Assembly: GCA_036852015.1 (NCBI GenBank) | Contig: JAANDG010000425.1 | Span: forward strand, 62,001 to 126,000 | Length of the DNA stretch: 64,000 nt | DNA from: Pelodera strongyloides | Lineage: Eukaryota; Nematoda; Chromadorea; Rhabditida; Rhabditidae | Direction: 5' to 3' | Position numbers and translations under genes: made by a program | The notes under the pieces: model-generated | Database searches by the model: none | Seen by the model: the letters and a program-made list of their open reading frames with translations, nothing else | Told to the model about the DNA's origin: nothing | Part shown: one piece after another, positions 1 through 11,942 of the stretch | How positions within the stretch are numbered: the first letter of the stretch is position 1 | Layout: each line of letters opens with the position of its first letter

Positions 1-122
1 TGGTGGAGTTGTGTGTTATTGTTCCCTTTCCTCCATCACTTTTTGAATTGATCTCTCCTCCTGTTCTCTTCACCGCTTCTTTGCCGGTTTCAGCCTCCCC
101 AGGAATTGGCCCTTGCTGCTCA

Positions 123-3100
123 ATGTCGAACAAGCAATCCAATGGAATAACTCCAATGAACAGTCCACGACCGCCATTCAGAAGGCAAGGCTCGTCAGGT
201 GGGTCAAATATACCATGGCGCACATCGTTTATGCAATTTTCAACCCCTGATTACTGCTGGACATCATTTTGTCATTTTAGTTGTTTATGGTTGGCTTTTA
301 AATTGTCTGTTCTGACAGACAATATCATTGCTCTGACGCTTATTCTAACCGAAATGAACATATACGCTCAATTTTCAATATTGTTTATGATGTTTTTTTC
401 CTGTGTTCTACCTGATTCTTCTTCACGCGATTTTGTTAATAAATTAGGCTAATGGATCACTTCATTACAATTACGTTTTTACAAACGTAAGAAAAGAGAT
501 TGCTGTTGCTTTTTTTCCTTGTTAATGTGTTATTTTTTGTTATGGGTCGAATAAACTGAATTAGTTGCGATTCCGGAATTTTCATCATTAATTTTACTTT
601 TTTTCTAGCGGTGTAGTCATGACATTTTACTTTGTGGGCTTGAACTATATGTTTATTTTTCTGGGTAATCGATAAAACTGCCCGCCCTGGAGAGCGATTT
701 GCTGTAATCCAGCCGCACTGAGTTTCTGTTACACCACATCTGGGAACATTAGTGAGCAATAAAATGATGAACTGCCAAATTGAAGCTTAGGCAAGTCGAA
801 TTGTCCTCATAAATTTGGAATATAGTTAAGGTGAAGCATAATAATAATGATGATAAAAAGGAACAAACTCTCGGAAGAGAAACAGCAAACGATCACAAGA
901 TCTCAGCGCTGGATCTACTCTATGTACAAATATTGTTAGCTGTGATGTACAATGTCTCATCTCATGTTTGCTTCTTATCGAGTTCGATTACCTTGGTTCG
1001 TTTTCCGGCAGGTATCCTACGTTTTCCTTGTATACACTCCCCGTCACTGATTTCATTGACGACAGCATTTGCTCGCTGTTTATTTTGGTGTGGGCGCGCG
1101 AATATCTTACTTCCCCATAAAATCATCAAATAGTATCCCTCCGCCTAGATCACTCGCATACAAACCCCGGACCTATTCATTGAGTGAAAACCTGGTTTGC
1201 TTGAAATGTTTTATTATTTTTAAAACATTTTGTCCAATACTGCCATTCTCTATCTCCGCATCTTGAATAGCACACCGGCCACATTTCCAACATTCCCATT
1301 CTCTTCATCTTTCAATGTGTCAGATTATTTGCTGCTCTCTTGCCGAAAGCTGCCTATATAGCTACTGTCGTAAGTGCTAGAACCTTGTTGTCGTTTTATC
1401 TTTACTCATTGAAGATCATTGGTGAGTTTTGGTGAAGAGAGCAGCTCTAGAATAGCCGAAACTACCATTTTTTTCGTTTTTCTAGTATTTGAATATGGAC
1501 ACACACGGGTGAAGATTAGAAAGGTGTTTTGACCAGCTACAAGACAAATTTCACCACGTTCTCACCTCAATTTGCCTATTTTAGTAGCTGGTGGGCAGCA
1601 CCCCATGACAGTTGCTCTAACACCGGCACAAAGGGTCGATTATAGCGTAACAAAGGTAAATACAATTTTGACTAAATCCTTCATTTGCATCACTTTTTTT
1701 TAGCAAAGGTGAGCAAGAAAGTAGTGATCATATTTAAATTCGCCGTCTTTCTTTTTCAGGGAGGAGCTAGAACATGGGCAGTTCTTCTCGTATTTATGTT
1801 TTTGTGTTCAAGTCTCTACACAGTATTTTCCGCAAAGGAGTTGGCCGAAATCGCTGTTGGTAAGTGAAATGATTCAGACAATCAGTTCGTTATCTGACGT
1901 TATCGATTTACTCAAGATTTTTTCGCTCTCTGAGAGTTTATTCTAGAGTCAACGTATTAAAAAAATGCTCTTCTAGACATTGATGGGGACGGAAGTGTGG
2001 ATTTTGACAATGAATTGGATGATGACGTGGACGAGGTGGCAACACAACTCAGACACACTATGAAGGTAAAAGTTGTTTAGAAATCATTGTTATATGTAGT
2101 AGCACGTAATTTTATTCAAGTGCCCACATCGAAAAAGGTTAAAATTTCAAAACCATTCAGGACACCACGCCCACTAAAGATGAGCAAACATCACACGATA
2201 GACGGCACGAGAAATCAATACCGCAAGACGAAATAAAAACAGGTAAATTTACGGGTCAAGTAAAAAGGTGCTCGTATCGCTATGTGAGATTTTGAACATT
2301 TGAAGGTATAACCATGTCACCAGACACTGACCAAACACGTAGTGGATATGAAATCATTGTAGCTGATGACGACGATGAAGCATATGTTGATGACACTCTC
2401 GAGGAGAAACTCTTCGCCGGACTTCGAGCCAAAATTCAGAAGATTGGGACAATTGTGAAAAAGTAAATGACAATAGTGTGACTTAATTTTTTAGATATTA
2501 ATTATTTACTTTTTATTGGCTAACGGGAATATTTTTCAGCAAAGTGAGAGTGAGAGATGAAGAAGTAGAGAAGGAAGAGGAAGAGGAGGAGGCGAGAGTG
2601 AAGGTACAATCGAGAAGGAAGAGACAGAAGCAGAAAATGGAGCAGAGAGAGGACAGAGACGAACAGGTTAGACATTCACGCACGGAAAGATAATTGCCTG
2701 AATTGTTAATATAAATATGGGCCTTTGTTATTAGAACAACAGAAAATCTCGTTAAGTTCTTTAGGAAAAACGTCAGCAACATCGCGAAAGTAGAAGACCA
2801 GTTGAGAAGGTGGAAGAAATAGAAGACGAGAACGAAGAAGAAACTGCTGAAGACCAGAACGAAGAAGAAAAGAAGTACAAAATCGTCAGGTGAGACTTTA
2901 ATCGATATCCTTTTTGGCTGTGGTTGTTGTCAGAATGTTGTAGTTTATGATACGTTTCGATTCAGTGTTTTCACCCATTATATTTTCAGACGCTGGAATT
3001 CGAAAAAGAAGAGAGAAGAGGAGATTAGGATAGAGATCGATGATGATGACAGTGCTGATAATGATAGTGAGGGTGCTGTTGATGTTGATGACGAAGAAGA

Positions 3101-4491
3101 TGATGAACAGGCTGAGAACAAGGAGGAAGCAGACAAGGTGGGTCTAGTTGGCAACCGATGAGAAGACTTCGTATGGTTTATTGTAAGACAATAATTATAA
3201 AAGACCATAGCATGTAGAGATATAACAACAAAAATAATGTTGAGCGTCATTATATACAATCCATCGACGGAATCCCCTCATCTTTAGAAGTCTGATAAGG
3301 ACGATGATGATGAAAAGAATGAAGGAAACGAGGATGAAGATGATAAGAAGGATGAGGAAGATGACAATGATGATGATGAGAGTGATGATGAACAAGAGGA
3401 AAAAGGAGACAGAGTTTTGAGAAGAGACCAGAAACCAGTCAGGGTAATATTTTTTGCACTTTTACTTTCACGGCGTTTTCTTTTTTATTATTTCAGTAAC
3501 TATTTGTTTTGCGGTTACTTAAATACTAACAAACTGACTACTTTTTCTCTCTTGTCAATAAACTTATTGTTTACCATTAGTCCCTGAAATGTAAACAAAT
3601 GTTAGCGTTGTTTAGAGGGCGAAGACCTCCCACTTGACTGACACCCCTCAACGGGAATGCCGCAGAAAGAACTGTCCCACCGATTTCGGAATCACTCCCA
3701 GAATGGCACTACTCAAGAAGAATAAGGTCACTATCCTTTACAATCCATTTGCATTGTTCACGCGGCTATTTTTTCTATACATACATAGATGACCTGTACA
3801 TGTTACAGTCCCTTAAAATGTTCACAGATTTTCTTATAGAAACACAAACGCGAATACAACAGGAAGCATCGGGTAAGAGAAAGATACCCCCAAGGTCCCA
3901 AATGAACATCCCCACTTGTGTTTATTTCACCCTGAAAGCATACTTTCGTTGCAACGCCCACCCCCCCCCTGGTCCCGTTGTTGTTCCCTAGGTACATTAT
4001 ATTTCAGGAGGTTCCCCTCAGAAAGTTCCGCGTGAGGGATGAATTCGACGACGATGATGATAATGATGATGATGACGACAATGATGAACAGGATGATATC
4101 CATCGGGATGAAAATGATAATGATGAAGAAGGAGACGAAGATGAAGAAACAGTGCAACCGACTTACGCCGAGGTCGTCGCAGTCAAGAAATACAGGTGGG
4201 GTATATGTGTAGTTTAAGTTGGATTATAAATATGTTCATATGATTGTTTTGACATTTTTGACATTCATCTTGCTTTCCTGCTTGATGAGTTTACATCTTA
4301 GGTCGAGCGGAAGAGAAGCCTATAAGAGACATGCAATCACGAACAAGGACGATCACAAGTACAGACACACACTGGACCATGCAGACTACCTTGTTGAAAA
4401 GGTAAATGAAAGTGATAATGAGGATTCTGCTGAAGAAGAACAAATCCTCCTCTCTCAACCCAAAAAGAGGAAGGGTCGCAGGAGGAAGTAA
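123..4491 (+). CDS. ASPH: ASPH short isoform (junctate/humbug-like), by read-through of a donor
   Basis: Exon 14 (from 4302) has a donor GTAAAT at 4402 that leads to the catalytic half. If it is not used, the frame stays open for 30 more codons to TAA at 4489-4491. This gives a protein of about 550 residues: membrane anchor, acidic lumenal domain and a basic tail ending GRRRK. In vertebrates the ASPH locus makes junctin and junctate by similar alternative ends; these lack the hydroxylase domain and bind calcium or calsequestrin. Here the acidic segments (Asp runs at about 3040-3110, 3300-3400 and 4040-4140) would suit calcium buffering. The intron of about 1.2 kb after 4402 has room for a 3' UTR, with AATAAA at 5376-5381. 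The open extension is seen directly; expression of this form is inferred. Confidence 0.6.
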
Positions 4492-7400
4492 AGTCCATTT
4501 CTAATTTAAACCTTAGCGCCTGGCATGAAATGCCGTAAGACAGTGCTATGAACAGTAGTTTGGAAACAATTAGTGCGTAAACATATGTTGTGTTTCTTTT
4601 TTACTATCTCCCGCAACAATAGTGGAGAGAAGCAAACACATTTTAGTATGCATCTTTTGTATACAATAAGATAAATGTACTATTTCTTTTTTTTTTTGTA
4701 TGAAAATTCTACCGTTTGTAGGCAAGAGCTTCATTCTGTAGTTTATATGTTGATGTTCTTTTCTTAATCAACTAACACTGGCGTCGCATGTGAAATTTCA
4801 AACGAAATAGACAATACGCACATTAAACTGCTGCTTGTAAAGGGGGATTATATTTTTATGTATTGAATTTGCATATTGATTTGACATCGCTCACCTGAAT
4901 GTTTGTTTGAAAGCATGTTACTTTTATTTATTTTCTTGATCCTGGATTAGTTAGCGTTTGCATGATCATCAATATTATTTGTGTGCCTCGCATTGTTGGT
5001 GATATGGCTCTAATATGCCTCTTTGTATTTTTTGGTTCTTTAAAACATACTTGGTGTCTTAAACATGAAAGCGGGTTCTCGTAGTATTTAAAGTGTGATC
5101 CAAACACTGTAACAAGTAAAACAAATAAAGGCCTCTAATGGAAACAAACAAAAAATAGAGAAACATGAGATAGCGACCAATAAGTGAGAGAGAAGTGACG
5201 GAGGAAGCTAAATAATTATTCCACCTTAGATTTGCATGAACTGGCCAAAAGAAATCAATCCGGTTCAATTCTATAATTTACGTTAATTTCTTTAGGAGCT
5301 ACGCATAGAAACTTGCTCATACACAGAACTTTTGACCAGAGCCGTTTACTTAAATTGTGTTTCCATGTGTGTTTAAATAAAGTGATTGTTTCTCCGTTTT
5401 TGTTTGCAACAATTTATTTGTTATAATGGAAAATGCAGTTCAGTTCACTAAAACATGTATGCACATAACGTACAGATTGAACATAGAAAATTAGATCTTT
5501 CTGTTGTTATCTCGCACAGAACTTCAGAGTAATTTTGTTAGCAGCGAAAAAGAGACGGATTTGTTAAAGTTAAATTCCCAATTATTTCGTAATAAACACA
5601 AAATACAACTTTCCAGTTCATCTATTCTTTAGCACGACTATGATGATGCAATCAAACTTTTCGACCAGATTTTGAGGGCCAATCCCGAATCTCCAAGGGC
5701 ACATTTTGGAAAGGCACGAGCTCATGATATCAAGTAATTATTTCATTTTAACTAATTTCCAACTTGGTATACTGGGTTTCGAGGCTGGCAGTTGGTATAT
5801 GTGAATTATATGTCAATTTTAGGGCAGAATTCTCGGCCGATGACCAAGACGTAGACAAGGCACTAGATGAATACGAACAAGTGATTGAGAACGATGAGAC
5901 ACCCGATGCACTATTTAGGTACGAATGCTTCAGCGAGTTGATATTTGTCCGGTTGTTTGATGATGTGTGCAAACAGAACCGTACAATATTTTGTTACTAA
6001 GATGCTTGCAAACTTTATTGGAGAGGAAATAAGTATATTGGTTCAGACAGGCGGCAAGCAGAATCGTAGAAAGGGCCCGATACCGAAATGCAATGCACAG
6101 GGCGCTACAATCACAGAGAACGCTGATTGACCGCTTTCCAGAAGATCTCAAGTTGCAGGTGGGGCTGATAACTTTTTTTTGTTAGTTCAAGGTAGAATGA
6201 CAGGCTTATTGTTAAACCGAGCCAATGCTCAATATTTATTTGTTGGGTAACACTTTTTCAAAGCGATTTGCTTCAGGTGGACTTCGGACTGACTTTCTTG
6301 ATGATGAAGCGACAGGATGATGCAAGAAAAGTGTTCAAAAATGTGAGTGAATGTCCGCGTGAACATTTCCATAATAAAGGGTTAGAACTCAATGCATCAC
6401 TCCATAAAACAGTGAACATTAAGTAATAATAGTTTATTGAGGATATGCAATGAACGCATCTCAAAGTGTGATCCTATGATACCAAGCTTCACGCTTTTGC
6501 TTTCAGATCCTTGATATCGATCCCAACAACGCCCTTGCACTTGCATACTATGGATATATCTTGAAGGTGTGCTCTATTTCGTGCAAATGAGGAACAATGG
6601 TTTTGGAGGCCCCGTTTTCCGACGGTTTGGTGAAGCCATCAGTCAAAAACGTAAACAGGACAAACAATTCCAATTCCAACGCCAAACTTAAAAGTATTTA
6701 TAAACATATTGTTCAGGTAGCAGATGACGATATTGAGGGCGGCGTTCAAATGATGAGGAAAGGTCTACAAAGAGGACCCGAATTAATCACCGACGCCAAG
6801 TCAGTGTCTCTTTCTCTTTTGTTGTTATAGTCTAAAATATCACCTTTGATACTAGAATCAAAGAAGCATGGGGCAGCTAAACACACTGGAATGTGAATGC
6901 ACATGCTGCTTCCAAAGAAGAATACAGTAACACTTATATAATTCTATCTATAATTTAAGCATAATATATTGCATCAACTAATTAGTTTTTTCTCGAATGT
7001 GGAAGGAAGCGAACAATGGTTTGAACTGCTCTAAAAGTTTATTTAAGGTTTTATTATCACTTGGGTGATGGCCTGATGACACTTGCGAGACCAGCAGAGG
7101 CGTACAAGGTTTGCGCATTCATATAATCAATTTGTGACATTAAAATGACAATGATATTCTCATCGAATCCCCAGTAAGATATCGACTGGATCATTTACTC
7201 ACATGTATCAAGTTTAGTCATATAGAAGCATAAAAATTGCATATTTTATGTTCAAATTCTATTGCTAGGTATATGAGATGGGTGCTGACATCGGAGTGTT
7301 TTTGTCTCCACATCAAAGGAGTATGTACAATGTGGAAGGCCTGAAGGCAATCCCTTGGTGGACGATGGAACAAACCGGATACACTAAACACTTGAGGGTA

Positions 7401-8633
7401 ACTTTTCTTTAGTTTTGTTTGATTAGCTGTCAGTGTGAAAGTTCAAAGCAACATCTCTATTGAGGCTAACAATCGAATCGTAGTTTTGGATCTTTTTGAG
7501 TGTCAAACAAAGCCACACTTGTGAGCTCAATTTTAGATGCATTTTTATGTGGAAAATTCATATCCAGCAGCGCGTGGTTCTAAATGAGAAGGACAGCCAT
7601 TCCTTTTCGATCTTTGTCCGGCAATCTTTTATTTCAACACATTAAAGAACCATCTTTTGTTTAAATGCAGGCTGTTGAACGTCAATGGGTGGCCGTTCGC
7701 CATGAGGCTCTGAATGTTCTTGAATACTTCCCCGATGAGTGGATCAATGAAAACGAGCAATTGACGGTCGATGGAGAGTGGAAAGCATTCAGACTCCTGC
7801 ACAACGACGAGTGGGATCAGGTTGGGAATTGACTTCTTATAATATACATATTAGAAATAGATAATGAATTAAAACCACTTTCGTAAATCAGATATTTTCC
7901 TTTGTTAATCTACATATTGTGAGTTCTTGATCAATTATTGGTATTGCAGGAAAACTGCGAACTGATGCCCCGCACTTGTGCTGTCTTGAAGGAGTTCCGT
8001 GCATCAAGCAACGCTTCACGTTCAGAAGTATGTTGATTGGATGTTTTAAGTTGTCCGAAAAATAAGTTATATGCTCTTTTCGCTACATATGTTTGCCTGT
8101 TTAGATGAAGATCTCCGTTCTTTCCTCTGGTACCAAGGTCTCCCCTCATTGTGGTTCCACCAACACCCGTCTCCAGGCACAACTTGGACTCGTCGTGCCT
8201 TCAGAAGCCAGAATACGGTAAACCAATTTCCAAGATCCACCGTGAGCGCAGGCGTCTTGCTTCGTTCCCCGAAACAAACTTGTCTTTCTTCGTGATTTAA
8301 AAAGTTTGTGAATATGTCCAATGACCGTAAGTTTTCATTTTATTTAGCGTTGGTCACGATCGAAAGGGATGGAAAACTGGTCGTTTCATCATCTTCGACG
8401 ATTCTTTCGAACACGAATTCTCCTTCGATGGAGCATCTTCATCGGTATTCCGCTTGGTTGGTTGTATTACTATAGGTTATTCATTTCTTGTGAAAACATT
8501 ATTTAGTTTAGTGAAGTATGGTGTGGAGTTGAAGCCTCAAGTCTATTTCTGTTTTCAGGTTCTCGTACTTGATATCTGGCACCCTGAAATGGATTACCGA
8601 CAAAGGGCAGACACGATCGACGACATTGATTGA
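123..8633 (+). CDS. ASPH: Aspartyl/asparaginyl beta-hydroxylase, long isoform (27 exons)
   Basis: A 2-oxoglutarate oxygenase of the ER membrane that hydroxylates Asp/Asn in EGF-like domains. I join 27 exons in consistent phase (123-198, 1585-1655, 1760-1859, 1977-2065, 2161-2242, 2306-2462 and so on to 8559-8633), giving about 931 residues. Order: a short cytoplasmic N-terminus, one membrane segment (exon 1760-1859, WAVLLVFMFLCSSLYTVF), an EF-hand-like DIDGDGSVDFD loop, a long Asp/Glu/Lys-rich lumenal region (2161-4401), a TPR-like stretch (5633-7108), then the catalytic domain. The iron ligands are visible as SPHCGSTN (His codon 8147) and DDSFEHE (His 8412), and the 2-oxoglutarate arginine lies in VFRL (8451). 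The exon ending at 8456 uses the donor GTTGGT, which restores the family spacing. Two residues lining the cosubstrate pocket are changed (see findings). The start lies just after a TTTCAG acceptor at 88-93. Confidence 0.92.
5376..5381 (+). terminator. Candidate internal poly(A) signal of the ASPH short form
   Basis: AATAAA lies inside the large intron between the ASPH acidic-domain exons and the first TPR exon at 5633. It could end a transcript that stops at 4491. A second AATAAA lies near 5125, so the site actually used is uncertain. Confidence 0.4.
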
Positions 8634-9241
8634 ATGCTTCTAATAGTGGGTTCTCAGTAGCACAGACAGTGATAATTTATCGTTTAATAAGCGAATGTCT
8701 TTCTTCTAATGTTTTTCCTTAGGCATTTTCATATTTGTATTCGGCGAACACGTCCATTGTATTTGTATATATTATCACACCTCGTTTGCCTCACGACAAA
8801 TTACTTGGGTTAGAGTTTATTGTTCATTTTGCGACTATCTATACATTCAAAACTCTTTGTGAAGCGTTAGTCCAGATATTTCTCGGTGCAGCAATTGTCA
8901 TTATGTGTTTTTCTTCAGAAGCTCAAACAACCGCTCATTTTATTGTAAAAAACTATCTTTTCTGTGGTGTGATTAAAATTATTCTTTATCAAAACAGCAT
9001 GTGAAGTGTAGACTTACACTTCTTGTCGTCCGGTGGAACGTGGACATTTCATATTTTTTTCATGTAAAGCGCAACGCAAGAAATATCAAAGGCATTTATA
9101 AACAATATCATTTACAAACTTTCCGTGGATATCACCATTCGGTGGATATTACCAATCGTCCAACAAACTCAAACAAACCTTTCAAGTATATCTTATTTAA
9201 AACGAGTGAATATTGTGCAAAATCAGGCAGAAAAACAATAT

Positions 9242-9247
9242 TTTATT
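9242..9247 (-). terminator. Poly(A) signal of the M1-like gene
   Basis: AATAAA on the minus strand, 45 bases past the stop codon at 9292-9294. It argues that the short M1-like protein is complete and not an annotation fragment. Confidence 0.6.
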
Positions 9248-9291
9248 CATTACAGACAATGATACGCCCGAGGAAAAACAATATTTTGTTA

Positions 9292-11409
9292 TCAATATGT
9301 CAACCCTTGTTCCTCGAGGAATTGTAGTGCTTCATTCTCAGCAATTGTCTCCTTTTCGTTCAGAATGGAGATACCTGGTTGATTGACTGTCTTCTGATCA
9401 GGAATCACAACCGCATCTGAAAACACAAGCCTGGCTCAGACAGAAGCGGAACGGGTTCACTAACTATCAAATTGATTGAATTTCTTATCGACAGATGCAA
9501 TTATGCGCTCGATATTGATGTTCACTTACCCAACTTTCCAATTTGCAGTGAGACAACATCCATGAATTGTTGTAACCTCGCCCCATTCACTGACTTCAGC
9601 AACCAATTGCGATAATAAATAGAAATCTGAAAGTGTCTTATTGAAAAAGTTCACTGCGTTTAGTTAGTAAAGAATGACCACACAGACAATTCGCCTAACC
9701 ATGGTGTTAGCAAGATGGGACTGACCTCAATTCCATTCATCGTGTGCGTTGTATGTGGCAGATCAGTGAGAACAAGAACTAGTTGCATTGGAAGAAGGTT
9801 GATGTCCGAGCTTACATAATCATCCATTGTGCCTTGCACGCTAAAACAACGATGTTAAAAGCTACAACGAATAAACGACAAAACTAACGTGCATTGTGAT
9901 CTATTACGAACAATAATGACTTACTTACTATTGCTGGTTGTTACGACGAAATTAGTTAGAAGTCTCAGAGCTGCCTTTCTTCTGACAGTTATTTCGAACT
10001 TTGATGGGTAATCCCTGGTATCAAAAGATGGGAAGAGATATCGGAGACCCTTGGTTGCACTCCTCTCGTGTGACATAACGATGCCATGCCTGATATGGAC
10101 ACGTGTTGCACTTTAGGAAGTTTAAGCGTGATAACACCCGGTTTCTGAGTCTATTCCAATGTTGAGCATGCAAATAACGTCGAAATACCGCGTAATTTTT
10201 CAGTACAGTTACATTCTTTTGCATTATGGGAATGCAGTCGTATTACATACGTTTGAAAATCGGATGTTATACCGCTTTAAAAACAAAAAGGCTCTTATAC
10301 CGGTTTAAAAACAAAAAGGCTCTTACACAAATTATCTTTGCTTTGCCTTCGTCTATTCATTACTTCACGCTTAAACAAATATGCGTAGCTGAGTGTTCAA
10401 TGATCAAATCACCTTATTTCGGCATTTTCCGTTTCGTACATAAAGTGTCGAACATAGTCATTTAGCTGTCCGGTAAATGTGGCTTGAAATTCGTAGTCTT
10501 GGTCGAGACTGAAGTTGGCCTTTGGAACAAATGCTTGAATTTCACTCTAAACATACGGAACATAAGGTTTCAAACAAGTTTCCTGCAAACAAGTGTGTGC
10601 TAGAAAAAAAACAATACATCATACACATAGCTCGAATTCTTCGAACATGTGGGTTCAGAAAGAAGAATCAATGACTGCAGTTAGGCAGTTAAACATTGAT
10701 TATCACCCAGCAAGTTAGTGAGTACTTAAAAGTTCAGCAGTATATTACTAACCTTTCGATTGTAAGCTCCTTTCCGTGCAGCTATTTTCTCTCCGTTCAA
10801 GTAAATTCCAAATTCTTGAATCCGTAGGTTCTCTCCACAATTCAGATACAATCTTTGCGTTTCTTCTTTTGGGAAAAAGGAGAGACTGACATTCCCAGAA
10901 AATGTCTAAACAAAATTTTGAAATAAAATTGAAAACAATAATGGAAGAAAGGTAGGCAATCATTTAGTTGGTAGAAATTATGGACATAAATCTTATATAC
11001 ATCAAAACGTACCGTGTCGGGGTTATCGTAATCAATATTGAAGTCAAGAAATGATTTATATTGACTTGGAGTATTGATCGGCGGAAGAGATAATGGAGCC
11101 TCATCAATGCCTCGGATATCTTTTTGGTTCAAGGTTACAAACAATACAACAGAGTAGATTGCCCTGCAATATCACTACAAGCAATTTCACTACGTATCTT
11201 AAACATGACCTTTAACTTCAAAGTTTCCTTTCTGTGCATAATAGAACACATGTAAAATAATAATAATATTTTTTTCTAAATGAAAAGCTTTTGTAGAGAA
11301 CTCACGCAGCGATAGTCGAAGTAACAGCCCAAGTGATAAACACATTTCTTGTGCAATGATATCGACGACTGATTTTATGAAACCATGAAGACTTGCTTGG
11401 TCTTCCCAT
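9292..11409 (-). CDS. Truncated, non-catalytic M1-aminopeptidase-like type II membrane protein
   Basis: Eight exons in phase (11409-11306, 11163-11013, 10905-10753, 10546-10413, 10089-9925, 9840-9726, 9626-9530, 9416-9292) encode 347 residues. A signal anchor (NVFITWAVTS... IYSVVLFVTL) is followed by the M1 N-terminal beta-domain pattern: FSGNVSLSFFPKEE, then LYLNCGENLRI, then FPSFDTRDYPSKFEITV where M1 enzymes have FPCFDEPxxKAxFxI, then LLPMQLVLVLTDL. The gene ends just after the point where the catalytic domain would begin. The GAMEN exopeptidase motif is replaced (KLDAVVIPDQKTVNQPG), and there is no HEXXH zinc site. AATAAA on the minus strand (9247-9242) supports a true 3' end. M1 enzymes trim peptides at the cell surface; this one cannot do so by that mechanism, and a binding or adhesion role is only a guess. 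Confidence 0.75.
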
Positions 11410-11942
11410 ACGAAGTGAATTAAAGCAAATCAGATGCAGTTTCTATTAGTCGACATCTTTCAATAGTGACTGGGAGCTCAGGGACAGTCATGTGTATTTG
11501 CTTAACACTCTAAAGTGCTGGAACATCCTTCGAACACAACAAATCCAAATAAACGCAAAACTGGAAAGAACAATAAAATAACAGTAATCGGAATTATTAG
11601 TAATCTGAACTACTAGTAATTAAAGGAATCGAGAAAACATATGTATGATGCTCGCTTTCACTTCTTGTCTTTATGAATCTCCTCTGCGTTTACAAGGACA
11701 ATGTGACAAACCAGTCCAAAATGTATGATATGAAAACAGTGCAATCACTTCCCCATTCAGCAGTGTTGATTTGTTACTGAGCGCTCATATTGATCATATC
11801 AATAAGATGTAAACAATTCAGTTTCACGTTTCCCTTTCAGTCTAAGTAGACAATTCTAATGAACAAACTAAATTTGTAAATTTCAGATAATTTGCCCAGA
11901 CCAAATCTTCGCATTTGTTGTATTATAATTAAACAATTGAAA

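Noticed and set aside
9001..9327. 108-codon plus frame
   Set aside because: It overlaps the 3' end of the M1-like gene in antisense and has no coding features.
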